From Humulus lupulus (lineage: Eukaryota > Streptophyta > Magnoliopsida > Rosales > Cannabaceae), in the NCBI RefSeq assembly GCF_963169125.1, contig NC_084797.1:92351868-92415867 (forward strand): a stretch of 64,000 nt of DNA. Reading direction: 5' to 3'. Below are positions 57,384 through 64,000 of the stretch, in pieces (the first letter of the stretch is position 1; each line of letters begins with the position of its first letter). The notes under the pieces were generated by a model, which searched no databases, was not told where the DNA came from, and saw nothing but the letters and a program-made list of their open reading frames with translations. The position numbers and the translations under genes were made by a program.

Positions 57384-58936
57384 TTACTTACAAGAAAAAG
57401 GAAGAAAAATAATTGGAATAAAAACATCACTGAGCTCTGTCAACTTGCTCGTGTGATGACACCTCCTTGCCGTCCTCTTCAATAGCTCTGGAAGCATCCA
57501 CGGTCTCAGAAGGCTCTTATGAGAATCAAATCTAGAACCTGGCAAGATAAGGTCCCCAGAGCTCCGCCGCCATAAATGAGAAATTCCCTTCCTAGTTGTA
57601 AGCCCAACACCAGTAGAGCATCCCCTCCAGGGAATTTTTCGAGTCCACAATCTCCTCCTTAGCTTTGGCCTCGGCCTCGAATAGCTTGTTCTTGAGCACA
57701 TCAACCTCTTCAAGTTTCTTATTCAGGTTGTCAATCTTGGCCTGCAGCTGATCCCATCATTGGCTCACCTCCATAACCTAGTCCTTAGCAATCCACTCAT
57801 TCTCATGGGAGGTGGCCAGGGTGGCCTTAGAAATCTGCTCGTTCTCCTAGGATGCTACCAAGGTAGCCTTGAGCTCCTATTTCCTAGCTCGAGACCGGGC
57901 AATGCCGTAGAGTTAAGCAAGGGCAGACTACCAAGGGAAAACACAGATCAAGGTCAGTTCATGAAAGCCAAAAAAAAAAGTACTATAGGGGGAATGAAGA
58001 TGGCTTACAGTCAGGTTCATTCCTAGGGAAAACTCTAGAACATCCTTAGGGGAACGCTCCTCCATGACCCTCAAGTCCTTAATGTTGGCTCGATATGCGT
58101 GGCCCACCATATGGTTCACCATGTCATATACAGTTCCTCAGAATGCTTTTGGGATCCTTGCCAGTTCCAGGAGTTTGACTAGGATTTGAATGGAAGGGAC
58201 TTTGCCCTCGACAACCTGAGGGACCAGAACAAGTTCATTTCGAGGACAAGGAGGAGAAGCCTCAAGAACGGTAATGGTCATTACCGGAGTTGGGGGCTGA
58301 GCTTGCTGTTGCTGTCCCTAGGTGGAGCTGGCACCTTTATCTTTAACAGGAGATTCGGTGGAAGCTCCAGACTTAGAGGAACCTTTCTTTGATATTCTTG
58401 CCTTCTTGACTATGGGTCCAGCTCCGAACCCCCCAGATTTAAAGGCGCCTTTTAGGTCCATATCTTCGCTTGCAAAGGAAAGAGGAGAAAGATGAAATAC
58501 AAGAAATAATTATTCAAAGTAATGGAAGGAAAAGAATAGAGCAAGAACCTTACCCTCCGAGCTAGAGGAGGAAACTATTATGATCGGCTCAAGGTTACGA
58601 ATTGGACTTGGTAAAATCTCTAACTCATGGATTATCGAGGGAGGGGGGACTCTAATATTATTATGCCTTGGGTCCTACGGGGTTCATGCTCTTCATCTGA
58701 GCTAAATTCATCTACGGTCTGCCTAATACTTGGGGAAAAGACACCCTGACGTAGGGAAGGCCACGTCCCACGATTCGTACCATTCTCCTAAAAAATGGTG
58801 GACCTAAAGTGGAGGTTATTGTCTACCACTATGGCACATCGGGGATAACTATGGTTGTAGTGAACCACCAAGTGATCCACACATTGTTGAAGGTTCATGT
58901 TTATGTCCGGGTCAACTGGATGTCAACTCAGGAGCT
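57384..58936 (-). pseudogene. Antisense gene of Tat2, decayed homologue of 5685-7540
   Basis: The same three-exon layout can be placed: exon 1 from 58936 to 58554 (donor AGG|GTAAGG), exon 2 about 58468-58009 (donor GACT|GTAAGC) and exon 3 about 57927-57390 (acceptor CCCTTGGTAG). Exon 3 encodes coiled coil (KLEEVDVLKNKLFEAEAKAK) and a conserved end (FSFMAAELWGPYL against FSFMPPDLWAFL in Tat1). Exon 2 contains the conserved MVNHMV..AY region matching the YESASYAVSHYY area of Tat1. Stops are present, for example between the coiled-coil segments. The 5' end is lost at the Copia junction. Splice sites at the same places support the gene model in Tat1. Confidence 0.7.
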
Positions 58937-59612
58937 GTCGTGGGTTGTAGGGAGCCTAATGTATGCAATGTTATGTACTAGACCTGACATATGTTATGCA
59001 GTAGGAATTGTCAGTCATTATTAGTCAAATCCAGGTTTGGAACATTGGACTGCGGTGAAACATATTCTCATGTATCTCAGGAGAACGAGGAACTATATGC
59101 TAGTATATTTGGGTAGTGACCTTGAACCTACTGGATACAATGACTCAGATTTTCAATCTGACAAGGATAGTAGAAAGTCTACTTCTGGGTCCGTATTCAC
59201 TCTTGGTGGTGGAGCAGTTGTCTGGAGAAGCATTAAGCAATCCAGTATAGCTGATTCAACCATGGAAGCTGAATACATAGAAGCTTGTGAAGTAGCTAAA
59301 GAAGCAGTTTGGTTGAAAAAGTTATACATGGATCTGGAAGTGGTTCTAGAAGTGGAGAAACCACTTGTTCTTTACTGTGACAACAGTGGAGCAGTGGTTA
59401 ATTCTAAAGAACCAAGAAGCCACATGAGGGGAAAGCATATAGAGCGCAAATACCACTTAGTCAGAGAAATCATACATAGAGGAGATGTGTCCATTCTGAA
59501 AATCGCATCAGAACACAACCTTGCAGACCCGTTTACGAAGACGCTTCCTGCAAAGAAATTCGAGGGTCATGTACGTAATATGGGATTGAGAGAAATGTCG
59601 TACTTCCTTTAA
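58937..59612 (+). pseudogene. pol: C3: Copia RT end and RNase H
   Basis: It begins abruptly with SWVVGSLMYAMLCTRPDICY-type sequence (first residues approximate), joined to the Tat2 antisense gene. After a TAG near 59021 the frame is open from 59037 to 59612: HWTAVKHILMYLRRTRNYML, DSDFQSDKDSRKSTSGSVF, then STMEAEYIEACEVAKEAVWL, LYCDNSGAVVNSKEPRSH and LADPFTKTLPAKKFEGHV, ending GLREMSYFL and a TAA. The RNase H residues look intact, making this the best-kept Copia coding piece here. Only the last part of pol is present. It is close to C2. Confidence 0.92.
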
Positions 59613-59617
59613 GTACA

Positions 59618-59627
59618 AGTGGGAGAT
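59618..59627 (+). promoter_or_regulatory. Polypurine tract of C3
   Basis: AGTGGGAGAT lies immediately before TGTTAGG of the LTR and is identical to the tract of C2 on the other strand. Confidence 0.88.
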
Positions 59628-61512
59628 TGTTAGGAGTATGTCCTAAAAGCATGTAAAAGACATTTGTTATTTCGATGAATAAATAAATACAATGGTCAAT
59701 TATTGTTAAATTTAGATTATTAAATTATTGTTTGAATAATTTTGTAAATATCAGAAAAATTCCATATTCATTATTGAGGATGTGATCTTGTATTAGCACG
59801 AGAGAATTAAGATCACATGAATGAATAAAAATAGTCAACAACAACAAATTGAAGTTATGGAATTCTTTAATTGGGGTTGTAAGTACGGTTTGCTGAGTAT
59901 CATGTTGATACAAATAATCTAGATTCAGATTATTGATGTGGTAATAAATCTCGGTAAAGGTGCTTTATATAATATGATTATATATGACATGGACCGATAT
60001 GAATAAAAGTCTTCATCGAAAAATCATTTAATAATAAAGACTTGTAATTCATATCATAACTGATGATCATTTATAGATCAACCTAAATCCTAAGTGGTCA
60101 TGAACTCCTGTTCATGTTTATTAAATCTTTTGATTAATTTGTTAAGGTCTCTTCATAGAATGAGGCTAATGAGTTTTTTTTTGGAGATTTAATATCATGG
60201 ATGGCTGGGAACATGTATCAACAATACAGAATCTAATCTTTCCTAATGGATTGTATATTAGTTCCCTTAAGGGTTAATTATGGAACTGAATGATTTTGAG
60301 CTCAAATCTATAATTAGATTATAGATTAATTATTCACTAGTGAATAAATGGTACTTAAGGAATAAGAAGTAAATTAGAAAGGTAAAATGGTAATTATTCC
60401 ATTCTAATTTATGAACTAATTAATTAGAGGGTTGAACTATTGTAAGATGGTTATATCAATGGACAACTTAGAATAAGATTTCTGTAAAAGTATATCTATA
60501 ACATAAAGAGTGCAATTCTGAATTTATAATGGAGAAATATCAGAATTAATAAATTAACTATTATAATTAAAGAGTTTAATTATTTAGTTTCAATTTATTG
60601 GAGCTTAATGTTATAGGTCCATGGTCCCCGAAATGGCTCAAACAAACACTGACAAAGATAAATACAAAAATGGGCAAAATGACTTATTTGATAAGTAAAA
60701 TATTTTTCTATGCACTAAACATAATTATTGTATAATTATGTGTAATTAATTAATTATTTGATTTAACAAAAATATAATTAATTTTGAATTAATTTATTTT
60801 CGGGATTTAAATAATAAGAAAAATTGAGGAAAATCACATGCCTTCTTTGGCATGTGGTACACGTGTAGCACATTGCACAGTCACTGTGCTACACGCACAT
60901 GAAGCTTCTAGAAGTTTCTTTGTTCCACAATTTTAGTTATTTAAATATTAAATAAATAATGAGATATTGTAATATGATTAAAATATTATTATTTAAACAA
61001 AATATGATAACTGATTAGTTATTTTTAAATTGTTTTAAATAACTAATATTTTATTTTAATATATTGGATATATTAAATATAGGAGATCAGTTTTTCAGAG
61101 CGATACTTTTCAGTGATAGAAAATATATCGTGAAATCTCCCTGAGAGAAAGAGAACAGTGATACAAGCATAGGTCACTGTTCTTCACAAACTTAGGTCCA
61201 AACTTTATCAGATCTCATGTGTTGAGAACTTCTGATATATATATTTTGCCTATTATTTTGTATAGTGAGCCCACACTCGTTCTTTGTGTGCTGAGAACAT
61301 TTTGGAAGATCCTGGTGTGAGATCTCAAGGATTTTTGCCGTACAAAAAGATAGCAGCAAGGAAGGACTTGAGGTAATTTTCTATTAATCTCTTTGATTCA
61401 ATGTATATATGATTGTGAAGAAGTAGATCTAGAAATCTTGTGGGGTTAAATTAACAATTTTGATTGTTGTTCCGCTATGTATAACCTCAGATTTGATCTA
61501 TAAAAACCAACA
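59628..61512 (+). repeat. Copia LTR shared by C3 and C4 (1885 bp)
   Basis: It starts TGTTAGGAGTATGTCC and ends AAACCAACA. A polypurine tract precedes it and a primer-binding site follows it, so it is the 3' LTR of C3 and the 5' LTR of C4 at once. It shares the block TAGATTAATTATTCACTAGTG with C1. A TATATATATT box candidate is near 61236. Confidence 0.92.
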
Positions 61513-61514
61513 AA

Positions 61515-61527
61515 TGGTACCAGAGCC
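61515..61527 (+). promoter_or_regulatory. Primer-binding site of C4
   Basis: TGGTACCAGAGCC, two bases after the LTR, matches the 3' end of initiator methionine tRNA with one difference. Confidence 0.88.
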
Positions 61528-63363
61528 ATCTTCACATATAGATATATTGAATCTGTGTGGGTTTAGTTTTATGCCTTTATTTATTTTTTGATAAATGAAT
61601 AGATGGCTTAATATGATTGAATGCATGGGAATGTTGAATTGTTAATTGTATGCTATTTTTGGGTTAGGATTTGTTTATGATTATATCATTGTGTAAGCCA
61701 TAAAGGGGCATAGGATTTATGTAATTTTATTTAGTTTTTGACACCATAAAATTGTAATTTCGATCACACAAAGTCAAAACGGAGCCCGGGATTTAGAATT
61801 CATCCACCGTTCCTCCGAGGCCACCCTCTGAGCCGTTGCCAGGGACGCTGTACGGACGTCCGTACGGATCCGTACAAATGGGCTCTGGCAGCATTTTTTG
61901 ATGCCACGTGTCCCCGTCTTACAGGTCCAGAATTTTTTTTATTTTTCTGAAATGAATCTGTTATTTTTAAATTTTTTTTAAAATGTTAAATATCTTATTT
62001 ATTAGAAATTTGATATTTCAATAATGAGATAATTTTGTTATCCTAACAACTTTTTTTGAATATATTATTTAAAATTTTTTTTTTCTTCTAAATAACAGAT
62101 TTTAATTAAATTTATTTCATTTTTTTTTAATTAAAAGTTGTTTTAATTAAAAAAAAGGAAATAAAAAAAATAATGATTATTTAAAAGTTTTGTTTTAATT
62201 AATCAAGATAATTAGAAAATTGTTTTCTTATTATTATTCTGGACCAACGACACATATCTTACTGAAAGTAAAGTAAAGAAGCCCGATGGAGATCAAGGCG
62301 ATTTTATTTTATTTTATTTTAATTTTATAAAGAGGTTGTAAAATTAGAAATACCCAAAAACACCCGGTTCAACATTTATTGTTTATTTATTTAAATAATT
62401 GTTTTTATGTGATTGACAACTGTTCATGCATTTTTTTCCATACATAAAAAACCCACACAATCATTATCATGCATCTCATTGGTAGAACACATGATTATTA
62501 GGATTGTCCTTTATGTTTATATGATTTGTTTTGCAAAACCAATTGCATACAAATTACTTAGTTTTATTATTTTAAAACTTGGTAAAATATCACACCGGTT
62601 TTAAGTCTTTATGACTTAATTTCTTTAAACCAACTTTATTTTAAAATTATTTTTTAGTAAAGTTTAGATGAACATAATTGGTAATTTAAAATTGGATATG
62701 GACCTAGAAACTCACTTTCTTTCCAATTTTAATTATGTTCATAAAGTTTAAAGAATTTATAATTAATTTGGAATTAATTAGGTTAAAAACACTTATTTCA
62801 AAATAGTGAGTGGGAGAGGGTTGATATCTCAAACATAACCCGTGGTCTCCATTATTAATATAACACCGTGAGATGTGAATAGCGCCTCACAACGGCTTTG
62901 TTTTCATCCCCCTAAGGAAGGTGTCTAGACATGTCAATAGCAAGGTTATATTTCTTACAAAGATAGGAACTAATGATGTATTTTAGGTTTGACCGACCCT
63001 AAGGCGGCATGTCCTAAGTTAAGTCATGAACTCCGAAATAATGGGTTGCACTCACAAAGTTATGATTAAGCTTTTGCAATTAATAATCATAACTTGACCA
63101 AACTAAGTGGGACTTTAATGTTTAAAAGAGAAAATAATGAGTTATTTTAAGTTTTAAACAATAAAGATAAGAACATCTTATAAATTCTCTAAGATTAATT
63201 TGACCGACCCTAAGGCGGCACTTTAATTGTTAGAAAGTTTTATCGTGGAAATTAAGCTTTATTTTATGTGTTTTAATTGTGCTCATGCATCACGTTTAAT
63301 TTCCGATACTTTGATATTTATTTTTGTAAATATAATAATATTTGTATTTTTTTTATTCAGAAT
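61528..63363 (+). other. Long untranslated leader of C4
   Basis: About 1.8 kb without a coding frame. It contains overlapping palindromes at 61850-61875, a T-rich stretch at 61925-62200, and a 22-bp direct repeat (TTTGACCGACCCTAAGGCGG plus two bases) at about 62989 and 63200. Leaders of this length are known in some Copia lineages with long LTRs, such as BARE-1/Angela. Confidence 0.75.
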
Positions 63364-64000
63364 ATGTCTACCTTTGGTAATCCAATCACTGCTTCAATCG
63401 CACAAGAAAAATTAACTGGTGATAACTTCATAAAATGGAAATCAAATATGAATATGTTGTTGGTTAGTGAAAACCACAAGTTTGTCCTAAATGAGGAATG
63501 TCCTGAAGAACCTGGCGCCAATGCCCCGAAACATGTTCGGGACAAATTTGATGCATGGATTCAATCAAATAACAAAGCTAAGTGCTATATGCTTATAAGC
63601 ATGAGTGATGTCTTATGAACAAAGCATGAATCCATGGAAACTGCTTTTGAGATACTAGAATCTCTTAAGGAAATGTTTGGGCGCCCATCTGATCAAAGTC
63701 GTCATGAGGCTACTAGAACCTACATGAATGCTAAGATCAAGAAAGGTCAATCTGTGCGTGAGCATGTCTTGAACATGATCAATGTACTCCATGAAGCTGA
63801 GACACAGAGAGCAGTCATGGATGAAAAGACACAAGTAAGCATTGTACTTGATTCTTTAATTCCTGCTTTTTCTACATTCACAACAAATTATGTCATGAAC
63901 AAATTAGAATTTAACATGACACAATTGCTGAATGAATTACAAACTTTTGAGTCTTTGAACAAGACGATCTCAAGTCAGGCTGAAGCAAATGTTGCTGAAG
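63364..64000 (+). pseudogene. gag: C4: Copia gag, N-terminal part, cut by window edge
   Basis: ATG at 63364 opens MSTFGNPITASIAQEKLTGD, then KWKSNMNMLLVSENHKFVL, KCYMLISMSDVL and a TGA at 63616-63618. The frame continues open to the edge: MFGRPSDQSRHEATRTYMNA, VREHVLNMINVLHE, QVSIVLDSLIPAF and LLNELQTFE. The TGA sits where Trp is likely (TGG to TGA), so a single nonsense mutation is inferred. This is the capsid-forming Gag of an Angela/TAR-like Copia element; the lineage is not certain. The remainder, with any pol, lies outside the window. Confidence 0.88.

Larger units (their letters stand above)
45886..58936 (+). mobile_element. Tat2: second Tat-lineage element, decayed and split
   Basis: It has the same organisation as Tat1: gag, protease, RT, RNase H, archaeal RNase H, integrase, purine tract, short repeat, antisense gene. 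It is interrupted by Y and Z. The left end was cut at the C2 junction and the right end at the Copia C3 junction (58936/58937). Unlike Tat1 it has many stops and frame changes. Confidence 0.88.

Noticed and set aside
18095..61527. tRNA genes suggested by TGGTATCAGAGCC-like words
   Set aside because: These are primer-binding sites next to LTRs; no cloverleaf or A and B boxes nearby.
1..64000. Host protein-coding genes
   Set aside because: Every frame with recognisable domains is a retroelement protein; other frames lie in LTRs or opposite known frames.

Overview
This window is a block of plant repeat DNA. I see no host protein gene, no tRNA gene and no complete rRNA gene. Almost every base can be assigned to nested, mostly broken LTR retrotransposons, which suggests heterochromatin (for example pericentromeric) of a large, repeat-rich flowering-plant genome. 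The species cannot be named from this sequence. The elements are two Tat-lineage Ty3/Gypsy copies with an extra archaeal-type RNase H domain, a family of long-LTR Tekay/Del-like chromoviruses (LTRs of about 1.9-2.9 kb ending TGTAAC...TTACA), one short-LTR Reina-like element, several Ty1/Copia fragments with LTRs of about 1.9 kb, and one small element whose LTR contains 5S-rRNA-like sequence (Cassandra-like TRIM).

Layout, left to right. 1-7540: Tat1 (+), entered at the end of gag, with a nearly open pol, a seven-copy tandem repeat, and an antisense gene with two introns that is cut off at 7540. 7541-17056: chromovirus A (-) with two long LTRs, the left one truncated. 17057-17766: a Copia gag scrap (-). 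17767-34068: Reina-like element R (+). R holds a Copia LTR fragment C1 (18819-20901) in gag and a solo LTR X1 (23083-32620) just before integrase. X1 itself holds solo LTR X2 (23840-26125) and a gag-only deletion derivative X3 (26318-31316). 34069-42801: chromovirus B (-), holding the Cassandra-like TRIM (37064-40455), which holds solo LTR S1 (37225-40063). 42802-45885: truncated Copia C2 (-). 45886-58936: Tat2 (+), interrupted by solo LTR Y (50251-52900) and solo LTR Z (55335-57246), ending in a decayed copy of the same antisense gene. 58937-64000: the end of a Copia pol (C3), one LTR, then primer-binding site, leader and gag of a second Copia unit (C4) that runs off the right edge.

Six insertions (X1, X2, S1, Y and Z exactly; X3 and the TRIM each with one mismatch) still show 5-bp target-site duplications, so the nesting order can be read directly. 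X1 splits R in frame, and Y splits the Tat2 RNase H region in frame.

The coding content is the usual Gag, protease, reverse transcriptase, RNase H and integrase, nearly all inactivated. In chromovirus A the stops lie in one frame over 2.5 kb, and most look like CAG to TAG or TGG to TAG changes, as expected from deamination of CHG-methylated cytosine. The less expected items are the spliced antisense gene shared by both Tat copies, the 5S-like TRIM with another LTR inserted in its box A, arrays of short spaced palindromes in unrelated elements, a GGGATCCC block about 170 bp from the 3' end of most Tekay-like LTRs, and one LTR shared by two Copia units.
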